Below, piece after piece: positions 22,480 through 35,200 of a stretch of 64,000 bases of DNA. The position numbers and the translations under genes were made by a program. A model generated the notes under the pieces. The model ran no database searches and was not told where the DNA came from. It saw nothing but the letters and a program-made list of their open reading frames with translations. The stretch covers positions 232,001-296,000 of the forward strand of contig CALZFC010000106.1 in the NCBI GenBank assembly GCA_945643635.1. Reading direction: 5' to 3'. This stretch comes from Allodiplogaster sudhausi (Eukaryota; Nematoda; Chromadorea; Rhabditida; Diplogasteridae). The stretch's first letter is position 1; every line of letters starts with the position of its first letter.

Positions 22480-25093
22480 GAAAAATCGCTCTACATCATG
22501 CATCATACACAGCGAAATACATGTAAGAATAGTAAATATATGCAAACATTTGTAAAATTCTTGTACTCTATATTTCTCTCTCTGTTTTTCTCTTTCAGTC
22601 CCGTACTTCTCTGTTTCTCTGCAAACACTTGCATTACTATGTAGCCATTAGATATGTATATAAAATCGAATAAAGCAATTTTGGCTTTCCTGTCACAATG
22701 TGTACTCTCTATCTCTTCCTATCTGTTTCTCATTCGTTTTCTTTATCTTGCTATAATTCGCTATGTATATAGTTTTTATTGCTTAATAGTTACTAAAGTG
22801 TGTTGACCCTGTACCGTGATGTCCTGTTGCTCAGTATAAACCGCTGCGACCACAAGAATGCCACATCGCTTCTTTCTTCACCACTACAAGACAGTACGAA
22901 TATGCAAGAGAGACGAGACAAGCAGAGAATAGTAAAAAGAAAAAGACCGCCGTTATATGGTGACCCAGGTGTGCCATATCGCTTTTCCTGCACCGCTCAA
23001 GTGGTGTCCTGTTCCGCAGCCTAATCCGCAGAGATCACAATATAATACGAATAAGTAAGAGAGACAAGAAGAGAAAAGAATATAAGAAACAGGCCGCCGT
23101 GATAGAGTGATCCAGACATCTCATACCGCTTCTTCCTGCACTAAAAAATATTAGGATAATACGAGATGGATGAAAGAAACAGAGAAAATAAATACTCCTG
23201 TTGGTCATTCTTCCTTCGATTCCTATCATATTATAGTCGCCATACGAGAAGCGGCAATAATTTATTCTTTGAATTTTTCCGATTTCTTGTTCACTATATT
23301 TCATTACGCTCCACGTTTTGTTATTATTGTTGTCTATCTCTCTTTCTTTGCCTTTCTTCTTCCCGCTTTGTTCCGCGTCATATTTACTCTTTATTGTGCT
23401 TACCTTTTTTATCGTAGAACTGGAGACATTTGCTTTTGTATTTTTCCATCAACTGGAGATATTTACTTTTGTATTTTTACATCATTTGTATGTAAAGGTT
23501 CGTTCTTTTCATTCTTCTCTTTTTCTCTCGCTGTATGCTTCTTTCGCGCTCTCTGGCTGTCTCTCTCTCTATGTACAGTTTCGAACCTTTTCTACTTTTT
23601 CTATTAGGTCTTTGTCTCTCACTCCTTTTTTTCTCTATTTCTCTCGCTCTATACTTCCTTCGCGCTCTCTGGCTGTCTCTCTCTCTATGTACAGTTTCGC
23701 TACTTTTCTACTTCTTACTGCTTTTGTTGTTTTTTTCTTATTTCTCGCAATTTTACCTGATTTTACATTCGCAGCTTAGTCCGTGCCGCTAATGTCCATA
23801 TATGTTTGTAGGTTTACTGAAAATGGTATTAGTCGACCTTCCGGTTTACTTAACGATATAAACTCAATGCCATAATATATTGACCGATAATGTTGTGCAA
23901 CTGCAGTTGACACCGTTATTGGTTTGAACGGCCCATTAATTTGTGTTTTCTTTTCTGTGTCTCGCTGAAAAGCTGGAGCTGTAATGTTTTACAATTGCTT
24001 TTGAAAAAGCTTGAGTCATGCATTTGCCAATGTTCTTGCTATGTTATGCTTCAGTAGCAATTGGTTTTTTTTAGTTCTTGCATCTTTTATATCGTTTTTT
24101 GAAGTATTGCTCAAAACACAGTACCTATGAGAACATACAGTACCGCCCAACATCGAGAGATAATTAATGCATCTAAAATATCGGATGCATTGGTAAGCGT
24201 GATTGACGCATTTTTCAATGTTTTCGCAATGTAATACTCGAGTAATAATAATATTTTTTTGTGCATGGTTAATATATTTTTTTGTCCCAGACATAGTAGC
24301 TTTGAGAACATACAGTACAGCCCAAAGCATCTACTATATCGGATGCATTAGTAATATCTTCTCTCTATTTTTGAAAAAAAATTTTTTTTTGCAATTTGCA
24401 TTATGTGCATTATTGTGCATTCATATTGTTAACAATATTATTTTTAAGAATATGCATTGGAAATGCGCTGATTACGCATTTGTTTGCGGATTTCATAACA
24501 TATCATCCATGAGTTCATTTTTAAAATCTTTTTGCTACATACAGCATCGCCCAACACACAGTACCTTTGAGAATATACATACAGTACATACAGCCTATAC
24601 ATAGAACTCATTATTGAATCATACTCAAATGCATGGGATGCATCGATTGTACCTTTCAAGGACTTTTTAAAATGTTTTTTTAAATTACAGTGTTCCATAT
24701 TAATAATATTTACATTATCAATATGAACTGGAATACACATTTTCGTGTATTTTCTTATGAGAACTGATTTCGATATGCAGATATGCTTCAATAATATGCA
24801 GAAATGGCTGACATCTTAATTGTATCACAATTACTGCATTTATTGGAAACATTTGCTATGTTTATGCTGGTCTCTTTCTTTCATTTCTGCGTCTTTTTCT
24901 CTCTCACATCCTGTCTCTCTCTCTCAATTTCTCTATCTCGTCTCTGTCTTCTCTCTCTGTCCACCCAGAGCTTGATTGTTCGCGTTTATTTTATTTCTTT
25001 CTCTCTCTCCCACTTTCTAATGTGACTGCTCATCTTCACTTATTCTCTATCAAATGCTGTTTGGATATTCCTTCGTAAATAACTTCTTTCATT
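22480..25093 (+). other. Helitron B 5' leader, no gene
   Basis: This is a 2.6-kb AT- and pyrimidine-rich stretch between the satellites and the first coding exon, reproduced at 50867-53480. It contains a 116-bp tandem pair (cgcgctctctggctg at 23545 and 23661) and repeats around 24110-24360 (gagaacatacagtac with atcggatgcatt). Open frames are low-complexity Phe/Leu/Ser and unconvincing. The element's 5' terminus and promoter presumably lie here, but I could not identify them. Confidence 0.55.
24110..24610 (+). repeat. degenerate direct repeats in the leader
   Basis: Two units about 176 bp apart each contain gagaacatacagtac, gcccaa and atcggatgcatt(a/g)gtaa. A third partial unit near 24538-24590 has catacag...cgcccaac and cagtacctttgagaatatac. 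They could be iterated binding sites close to the element's 5' end (inference). Confidence 0.55.
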
Positions 25094-25107
25094 TTCCTTT
25101 TCTGCAG
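25094..25107 (+). promoter_or_regulatory. 3' splice acceptor one base before the Helitron B start codon
   Basis: The pyrimidine tract ttccttttctgcag ends one base before the ATG at 25109. In nematodes this arrangement is typical of spliced-leader trans-splicing. It could equally be the 3' end of a 5' UTR intron. The same layout precedes the genes at 13821 and 53496. Confidence 0.5.
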
Positions 25108-25108
25108 A

Positions 25109-26298
25109 ATGTCAGTTCCTGGTTTCCTCAACGCCGTCGGTCGGTTCTCCAATGAAATCCACAGCAACTACCATCATGTAAGGATACAGGTCATCGACTG
25201 CAGGATTCAAGATGTCGTGGACCACGATGTTGTTGTTAATGCTGCGAATGCCGAACTCCGCGAAGGTACTTACTTAGCTTTTATGTGTCTATTTTTATCC
25301 TATATTTGTCTTTCTATTTTTACCTATGTAATCTCAGGTGATGGCGTGAACCGCGCCATTTGGGAGGCTGCGATTGGGAACAACCCCATCACTGAAGCAG
25401 CCTTCAAGAACGCACTCCAGAAGAAGAAGGAGAAGTTCTGTAGGCGTCGTGGCTATTCCACGCTCCAATTGCGAGCTGGAGATGCCGTCTCTACAGACGC
25501 TTATGCTCTCTCTCGAAAAGTGAAGGGTGTGTTAATTATCATTGCCAATATTCTTGTATTATTACAATACAATCATTGAAGGGATCATCCACGCCGTGGC
25601 ACCCGACTGCCGCAGGAACGCTCCTGCTATAACGCGCGAGCAACACGCCAGGCTCATCCATGCGTACTTCAACGCCATGAGGATAGCCAAGCGCAATAGC
25701 TGGAGGAAGATAGTACGGCACTTACATAACTTATTTTATTGATTCTTTTATAAAAAAATTTTTTTCTCTGAAGTATATATTTATAAATAAACATGTATAA
25801 TATATATATGTAGATTATATATATATATATATATATATTATTTATTTATTTATTTATTTATAATTTTTTTTAAATCACGATTCTTCCATGATCTCTTCTC
25901 GCATACATACACATGTCCAGGCATTCCCGTTTCTTGGAATTGGAATCTACGGGATTCCAAAAGAAATGGGAATGAGAATAGCTCTTCAAGCTATTCTGCT
26001 ATCTTTCGAACACCTCAGTTACTCCCAGGTATTTGTTGATTCAAGTCTAGATTTCAAACAAAAATTATACTTGCTTTAAGTTTGACGTGATAACCTTCGC
26101 CGCCTTCACCCAGAACGACTACGAGTGCATGAAGAACACCATGCGAAGGAACGACTGCATGCTCCTGAAGATGAAGGAAGATGCCAGACCACTTCGCAAG
26201 AAGTACTGCGATGTTCACATCGACATCCCGAGAGAGTTCCTCTACTCCAACGCCATATCCAATGGTGTCCGGGCCGTCCGGCGGGTTTTCAACAGAAT
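25109..26298 (+). other. macrodomain (exons 1-5, residues 1-267)
   Basis: After removal of four introns, the protein shows the ordered macrodomain signature. VVVNAAN (residues 41-47) is followed by EGDGVNRAIWEAA, GDAVSTDAYALS (100-111), GIIHAVAPD (116-124), IAFPFLGIGIYGIPKE (159-174, phosphate-binding glycine loop) and a terminal strand VITFAAF. Macrodomains bind ADP-ribose, and some hydrolyse it from proteins. The Asp found in the GGVD loop of MacroD-type hydrolases is Asn57 here, so catalysis is uncertain while binding is likely. Introns interrupt the motifs, so no single open frame shows the domain. Confidence 0.9.
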
Positions 26299-29200
26299 GT
26301 ACGTTCCCTTGACTTCATTTGTATTTCTCTTATTTATTCTTTTTTTTTTTAGCTTCCGCAGTACACCAACGGATACAACTTCTGCTGATGTCGACTCTGA
26401 TATCGGCTCCGAGAGCGGTGGCGATTGCTCGGAAGGTACTATTTTTCAAGTACAAAATTAAATATGTATTTAATATTCTTCATTATATTATTATTCAGGG
26501 ATAAATTTAGCATTTCTTTTGTTAAGATGATGAAAATGCCGTCCCTCCCGTGATTCAAGCAGTCACTTCATTGCCATTTCTCGGTAATTATTCATTCAAT
26601 CTCTCGGCTGAAAAGTCTTTAATTTTCAAATTACTTCAATTAAGCTCCTCCAACGATGAGATCCAAGAGAAGACTCTTCCCTTCTGCTGGTACTCCCGTG
26701 CAAGCTAAGCGTCCAAGGTCCATCGACGCCTCAGTATTCGTACCAACTGCGAGTGGTTCTGCTACTCAGAGAATCTCAGGTGTGGTATAAATTGTAACTA
26801 TTTTTACGTTCTGTTAAATTGTTTTTCTTATTTTATTATTTATAGCTGATGACGTGCCTTCTGACCAACCTTCCCTCGAGAGAATAACGTCTCTTTCTCA
26901 AGGTCTTCACTTCGTTTACATGATCTAATTACGATAAATGATTTTTCTTTCACATTCCAGTAATCCACGAGCTTCTTCGGCAGTTCAAGGAGCAGATTGC
27001 AGAGAACATGCCGCAACGTCGACGCGTGAGCTCAAGGAGCGGAAGCGTTGCGAGCGATGTGAGCATGGTTAGCGAGAGTAGTGGAGTAAGAGAATTGAGC
27101 TCGGAAAGTCGACGAGGACGACGAAGTGGTTCCGCTGCTTCTCAACGGAGACAGAAGCTGGCAGCTCCCGTGAACTACAAGATTTGGAGCACCGTCACTC
27201 CTGTTGAGCAAGTGCAGTGCGACCATGTCGTCATCCAAACGGCCGAGAAACCACGGAAAAAGACTCAATGGCTGAGTCAGTTTACGTAAAATATATTTTG
27301 TTTAACTTCCTTTACCTAATTTTAAAAGTATATACAATTGTATTATATAAATATTTTATTTGAGTTCCTGGACTGATTTGGACACACCAACGGCGATCTA
27401 ATCAGGCGAAAAAGGGTGAGAAACTTGACTAAAGAACACGTGTTTTATTTAATTATTTCATATTTAGGCATCATCTACGTGACTCGTCCAACATTGTCTC
27501 CTGATTCGGCGTGGCTCTCTGAGCACGACAATGTGCTGCGGGCATATGTTGCTGTCCTTGCAGCAATCCATCATCTCAATAGCAAAGCAACTGTATCTTA
27601 TCCTTTCTTTGCCACATTTATTTCAATTCATGTTGATTTAATTTAGACGTTGCCTTATCTTGGCCTGCCAGCTTCAAGAGCGTTTGAATCCGCAGTTACC
27701 GCTGGCCTTGTCTTTACATCAGAATCACGCCTTGATGAATCACCTCCGAGCGAAATCACTATCTGCAACATTTCCTCCTCCATTCACAACTCTTTCAAAG
27801 ACTGTGTAGGAAAGGAGAGTCTTGATATTGCTGGTGCCGAATTGACTGCACACTTTGAATTGTTCGCTGCCCGTGCAATCGATTGGATGCAATCTCATGG
27901 TGGTTCCTTTTTATTATATTACTTAACTTAATTTTTAGTTAAAAAAAATTGTACACTATTAATCAACTGTAGATTCGCGTGTGAATGAAGCTTCCGACTT
28001 CGACATAATTGCTAATGCTGCTATTGCAAGCGCGGGCAAGATTCTTCACTCTCTTCAGCCAGCTTCAGGTGTGACATTTACATGATTACAGTGAAGAATT
28101 GGATTTAGATTTCGTTTAGTTAATCGAAACTAAATAGTGATTTATTAAGAACGCCGAGGAAATGCCAATCGAGAATACCGGGAATCTCCAACTGGACGTG
28201 ACAAAGACGCAGTTTACCATACAGATCGTTACATTAACCAGACGCCAGAGAAAGCAGCTGAAAGAAAAGAGCAAATGCGCAATACAAACAATCGCAAGCG
28301 TCACGATCCCTCGCGTCCTCTTGGCGCTGCTTCTGGAGAGCGAACTGTCAATACAGCTCACCCTCGCTTCGAAGTCCCTTCTCTTTTCTACCTGGGCGAG
28401 CCGAAGACCTGCGAATACTGTGCTGCAATCTCGTATTCATTGAATTGCTGCAAAGATGGCAAGGTAACAGTTCATTTTTAATTTTATATGTGATTTCATT
28501 TATCTGTTTCATTTAAAGGTTCGACTCCCACCGTTGCCAAAGAATCCCGAGCCACTTCACTCTCTCCTCACTGGTGACCATCCGCTCTCCAAGGCCTTCA
28601 AGAGAGATATTGTGAAGTTGAACAGTGGCCATGCCATGGGAGCAATGCTTTATCAAGGAGTGCCAGTGCCAAATGGAGAGCAGGTACATGTCTACTTAAT
28701 TTTAGACATTTTAAAAACACTAACAATTAAAATAATATTATTTTTTAAGGTAATGAAAGTGGCTGGCAGCATACAGTACCAATTGAGTAATGTCCTCCCT
28801 CCCGTCGACCCTGAGACACGTGCGCCTCTTTTCGGCCAAGTTTACGCCTACGCTCCCGAAGAGGCAGCACACCATCGAGGCCGCAACCCGCACTACCCGA
28901 ACTTGAACAAAGAGGTTTCTGCTCTTATTTAAATTCTTAAAAACTTTGGCATATCCCTTTTCTTTTCAGGTTCTTCTTGGTCTGTCTAAGATGTTGCACA
29001 AGTATAACATGCTGGGGCGTCAATTCAAGAAGATTTCTGACATCGTGAAGGATCAAAATCTTGATCGAAGAAGTCTACGTGAGCGATGTATTAGGCTTCA
29101 TTCTTTCACCGAGGTATTTTAATAAATCATTTGTCTCAATTGTTAAATTTATTTCTGTTTATGTTATTAGAATCGTTGATTGTGTATTTTGTAGGCGGAA

Positions 29201-32200
29201 CGTCAGAATATGGAGAGGGAAGACGCTGCGCACCCTGGGACCCTTCGTCAACCGGAGCAAGAAGTGAAAAGCAGCTTTCTCTTCACAACTGATCAATCCG
29301 GTGCTCCTACTCGATACGGCATTTTCGTCCGCCTGATTCACACTGGAGAGGCCAACTTTCTTCCATACTGGAGTCCCCTGGCCAACGCCGTCTTCTACCC
29401 TCTTCTAATGCCATTTGGCCAAGAGTGCTACCGGCACGGTGTGCACAAGTACTACTTCGGGACACCCCAGGAGCAAGATGCTCCCGAGGCTGGCGGAGGT
29501 GCTGAGGAGGAAGACGAGGAGGAGCTTGAATTGCTCGAGGACAACCTTCCCGAGAAGCAAGTTCAACCAGTGGAAATGATTCCTGCTCGCAATGATGAGG
29601 ACGAAGCTGCTGCTCCAAGTGCACTTCTGGACGGATTTGACTCTGATGAGGAAGACGAAGCATACAGTAATATATTTCTTAGATAAAAATAGAGATACTT
29701 ATTATTACGTTTCCCTCTTCTTTTAGACCATAACTCTGCTGATTCGGCGATCGCACTTGATGAGCTCAAACTTCGTGACAAGATCTGCGATCTAAAAGTT
29801 GTCTTGGCTATGATTGGAGTGCAACGAGATGCTCAAGGAGGATGGCCTTCTCCGGATCCTCTTCCTTCCGGCGAGCAAATGGCAGTTCTTAATCAAGATG
29901 CGGAAACAATTCGTTAGTTCTTTGAAAATCCTTATTTCGTGATGCTCGAACAATTTTTATTATTTCAGGCTCGTTGATTCAACGAGTCGATTCCAACAGC
30001 GACAATGAGTACGTTGGAGATGTCCCACTGGAAGCCTTCAAGTCAGATGCCTTCGTGTTCTGGAAGCTCGGGAAGATCATTGAGCACGTTGAAGCGCGTT
30101 TGCCTGTGACAGGTAGCATATTACTTGACACATTATTATTTTGAAATATTTCTGTTCATTTTAGATGCTGCTGCTATTTCAATGTTTCAATCAGGCGTAC
30201 CAGAGGTTCCAGGACCGGACGGTTTGTTTATTTTCTATTAATTATAAACAACTAATCGATGATATTATTATTACTTTTCTTCCTTAAGTTACAACTATGG
30301 CCGATTACCGAAACGACATTGAACCATGCGGAGAGGAAGCAGGTTTCTGATGAAATTCAGATATTCATTATATATTTTATTTTATATTTTAAGAGCCATG
30401 CGATGACGACGGAGCTGTGACGAAAGCTGTCAACAAGAGAACGAATGTCTCTCGAAGAGAATACCATCTTTTCCACATGCAGACAAGAGACAAGGCAGAC
30501 AATGCGGTAATTTCTAATAATGTTATCACTAATAATGCGTTGAGTCAATAAACTAAATTTCATTTCAGCTCGCTCAATCTGGTCGTCTTGGACAACTCTT
30601 CATAATCGATCAAGCTATGCGGCTGCTTCGTCAGCGGATTGAGAACGCGCGAGAACATCTCATCGAGTTCTATGCAGCTGAGAGGCACACCTTCCAATTC
30701 AAATATCGCGAAATCATGGCTCAGCGAAATGTTATTATTTTCTGTTAATATTTTTACTATTTCCGCAAACTTATTATTTTTTCTAACCTTAATTTCCTTT
30801 AGAACGTGGCACTCGGCTACAATTTCCGCCTTCCGGCCAAGCTGCCTGGCACGCCCGCATATTACCGTCAGAAGTTCGAGGATTCAATGGCCATCATCCA
30901 CACGGTAATTTTAATTCATATTTTAATATTCCATTCGAATATATCATTTTAAATTTCCAGCTCGGAAAGCCGGACCTCTTCATAACCTTCACCGGTAATC
31001 GCGACTGGCCAGAGATCAAGAATAATCTGGTCAAGGGCACGACATGGACATCTAATCCCTTTCTCGTTAACGACGTCTTCAAGCTGAAGCTGGACGAGCT
31101 CAAGAAGGACATTGTTGAGCGGCAACTCTTCGGGCCAGTTGCGTGCTACGTGGCGTCCATCGAATTTCAGAAGAGGGGGATGCCTCATGCACATATCCTC
31201 ATCACGTTGAAGGTTCATTAAATAACTATGTTAAATTTTTTTTGTTAAATTTCTTATGCAATTTTTACTTTTCTGTAGGATGGGCATAAGCTGGACAACC
31301 CGGCGAAGATTGACAAGTACATCTCGGCTCGCATTCCTTCTCCGCCAGCCACCGACTCGCCTTATTATGCAGAAGAACTCCGTTTTAACGAAAACGTTCG
31401 AGACTTCATGCTGCATAAGCCATGCGAGAGTAAGTACTTCTTTAAACCTCTTTTATGTTTCATTCTCACTGTTTATCTTGTTTATCTCTATATTTCTCCA
31501 GATGATCCAACATCGTACTGCAATCAGCGGCCGGAACGATTAAAGAGGAAGAAGCACACGACGTGCACCAAGCAATTCCCAAAGAATTACGCGGACTTCA
31601 CAACCATTCTGTATGTTTTAAATAATATTCCTTTTAAAACTTGATTTCCGTTTTAATGTAGTTATCGTCTATTTCTTATTGGTATTTTTTTTCTTTCATA
31701 TATAATATGATTTAGCGATGACGGTCGTGTTGAGTTCGCTCGTCCGAAGGACGGCATGCACTACAACGTCAGGAATACGAGAGGAGAAGTGCTTTATGAT
31801 GTCAGTTCTTCATAAAGTATTTGAAATATGGTAACTTTATGCAAATGTTCCAGGCTTCGGCTGATAACCGCTACATCGTCTCGTACAATCCGTTCTTGCT
31901 TAACAAGTACGGCTCTCACATCCACGTTGAGTGTGTCTCAAAGGTCCACGTTGTAAAGTACATTTACAAGTACATATTCAAGGTTAGCTGAAATATTGCA
32001 AACGAAATATTAAATACACATGAACATCTTGTAGGGTTTTGACCGCGCTCTGGTAGAATTCATCGAGAACTCAGAAGTTGAAGCTGGTGAAGAAGTAGGC
32101 GTCCCCGGTCGAACGAAGATCTCGGGTTCAGCATGCCTGCCGAGTGGAATGCCAACGGATGACCGAGCGGCCGCGAGAATTCGGCAGAGAACCACCGAGG

Positions 32201-35200
32201 AACTTCATAAGGTATTTAATTCAATTAGATTTATTAATTTTTTGAAAATTATTTCTTTCAGTTCGGCCTCGACATTCGCAAGAACGACAAGCGTCCCTTC
32301 ATAGCATTTGACGAGGGATTCGTTTGTGAGGAAATGCGGCAGATGACGGCAAACGAAGCGGCGTGGATCATCCAGGGCTATCCCATCTGTATGTTGAGTC
32401 ACGTCGTGGTCGCGTTGGGCGTCCATTCAGAGAACGCCGAGCTCGTCTGCTTCAAGAAGAATGCGGTAATTATTCATAAATTTATTTCTGTATTACTATT
32501 TCAAATATCTCATATACATTTGTTTATTTAAGGTGATTCAAGCGGCAGAGAAGGCGGCATCTGGCAAGCCGATGAGTGAGCTGACAGCATGGTTCAAGCT
32601 CAACAACGATGTGCCTCATGCTCGCGCTTTCACCTTCAGTGAGATTCCGCAGTATTACCTCCTGCAGAAGACCAATGGCCAGAAGAAGTGGGTGAGACGG
32701 AAGCATGTCCTTACCAACCTGGTGGTTCGTGTTCGCCCCGTCAATATTCGCTTCCTCGACACTTTTGCCATCCGCCTTCTTGCGATGAATCGCTGCGGAA
32801 TCAAGAGCTTCAAACAACTCCGAACAACGAAGGATCCTCAGACTGGAGTCGAGACTGTACATCCAACTTTTGAAGACGCGGCACGAGCACTTGGCTTGAT
32901 GAACAGCCAAGTTGAATTCGAGATGGCATTGGCGGAAGCAGCTTGCGTTGGTTTTTTTTTGTTGGTATTTGAAATTCTATTTTTGTTACTCATTTTTGGT
33001 AATACCGTTCACTGTAAATTTAATTTTTTTAATTAAATAAGATCAGTATTTTTAGGAGAAGAATCCGAAGCAGCTGAGACGAATGTTCGCCACAATTCTT
33101 CTCTTTGGCGAGGCGACGAATCCACTGTCACTGTGGGAGGACTACAAGAATGACCTGATGGACAGGAAGAGTAATCGGCGCATGACAACACGTGAGGCAG
33201 CGAACGATGTGCTCCGGCGTGAGGCGAAGGCTCTCTGGCACATTGGAAGCATCCTCTATCATCACGACAGGACGCTGGCCTCATTCGGACTCCCAGAACA
33301 TATCACTCGAATTCTATCAGTCAACGAGCAGAGAGCAGCAGAAGATGTGCCCAGCGACGAAATTAACGAGGTTATTTTATTCATTTTAATCTTATCTATT
33401 TATCTTATTTCTATTATTGCATTTTCATTAATTATTAATTTAAACTCAGGACTTACATTTAGATTGACCATGTCACCGAGTGCCAGCGAAAGGAGCAGCA
33501 GATGACAGCTGAGCAGCGGAAGGTGTACGACGAGATCATTGCCGCAGCCCTCGACGATTTCCGCAGCCAGAACTGTTTCTTCTTGTCTGGCTCGGGTGGA
33601 TGTGGAAAGACATTCGTCTACCAGTGCGTTAATGTTAACTTTATTTATTTCTTTAATGTTCTAAAATTGAATTTTATTTTGAATTACTCAGCGCTATCTA
33701 CCACCGGCTGGTAAAGGAAGGGAAGAAGGTTGAGATGGTGGCGCACACGGGAATTGCGTCGACGCTGCTCATCAACGGAACGACCGCACATCGTCGCTTT
33801 ATGTTGAAGCTGAATACAGAGGAGAACGATTCCTCCAACGTGAGTTTACGCATAACTTCCTATTTTATTATATACATTTCATATGTCCCGATTAATTGTT
33901 TAGATGCAATTGCACTCCGCCGCTGCGAGGATGTTGAAAGAAGTGGACGCCATCATTTATGATGAAGCTACAATGTCCGACATCAACATGTACATGGCAA
34001 TCGATCGACTGCTGAAGGACATCATGGAATCAGATCGCCCATTCGGAGGAAAGCTCATGCTTCTCGGTATATATTATTAACATTAATAGAATTTATTTAA
34101 ATAAAAGTGATATACAAAATTTTTATGTAATAATTATGTCAGGTGGCGATTGGAAGCAACTTCTGCCTGTGGATGCCGGGCGATCAGCTGTCGGTGCCGT
34201 CAACTTGACTTTGAAGAAGTCCGATCTCTGGCCACACTTTAAGGTTTTTATATTATATTCTATGAATAACTATCCCACCTTCATTTCGTATTGATATTTT
34301 ATTTTATTTCTAGACTCTCACTCTCACTCGTAACATGCGTGCAAGTGGAGATGAACAATACGCCGCCTTCCTGGAGCGAATGGGAAACGGCTACGACGGC
34401 GAAGAACGGAAGCTGCGCGTCTCCATTGGCATGCCTGCACTGTCCCATATTCCGTGCAAGACGGCTGCGGAAGTCATCGATTTCATTTACGGTGGAGAGC
34501 TGCTGACGAATGAAGACAACCTCAAGAATAGTTGCTTGCTGGCAACACTCAACGAGCAAACTCGTATCTTCAATGACTTAGTACGTTTTAAACAATAAAA
34601 AGTATACATGTAATTTATCTTTAACATTTAGCTAAAAAAAATTCAACAGTAACATAAACAATGATTTATTCCTTAGGTTGTTGATCGACTGCCTGGTTCG
34701 GCGAAGACATACTTTGGAATTGACACTCCAACGGAATTTGTTGGAATACAATGCCCACCAGAGTACTACGCCGAGGAGATGGAATCTGGAATGCCTCCTC
34801 ACAAGTTGCGCTTGAAGGTAACAAATAATAATTATTAATATAATAGTAAAACAAATTTCCTAATCATTTATTTTACTTCTTTTTCAAACGCAAAATATTT
34901 TTTAAAATATATTTATAGGTTGGTGCCGTCGTCATCTTGCTTCGAAATCTGAACGTCGGAGGAGGTCTTTGTAACGGGACTCGAATGCTCATCGTGGAGA
35001 TGAAGGAACGCTTCCTTCGATGCAAGCTTATCTCAACGACTCATGCTGGAGAAGAAGCATGGATTCCCAAGTGCTCTCTATCCCCAGCGAACCCCAAGAA
35101 AGGCAAGCAGTCATATTCCCGTCTCCAATTCCCCATTCGTCTGGCCTACGCGATGACTGTGAACAAGGTACTTTTTATTCATTATTATTATTTTTTCTTT

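Noticed and set aside
23166..23792. Phe/Leu/Ser-rich frames in the Helitron leader as membrane proteins
   Set aside because: Composition follows the T/C-rich DNA, several overlapping frames are open at once, and there is no start or splice context.
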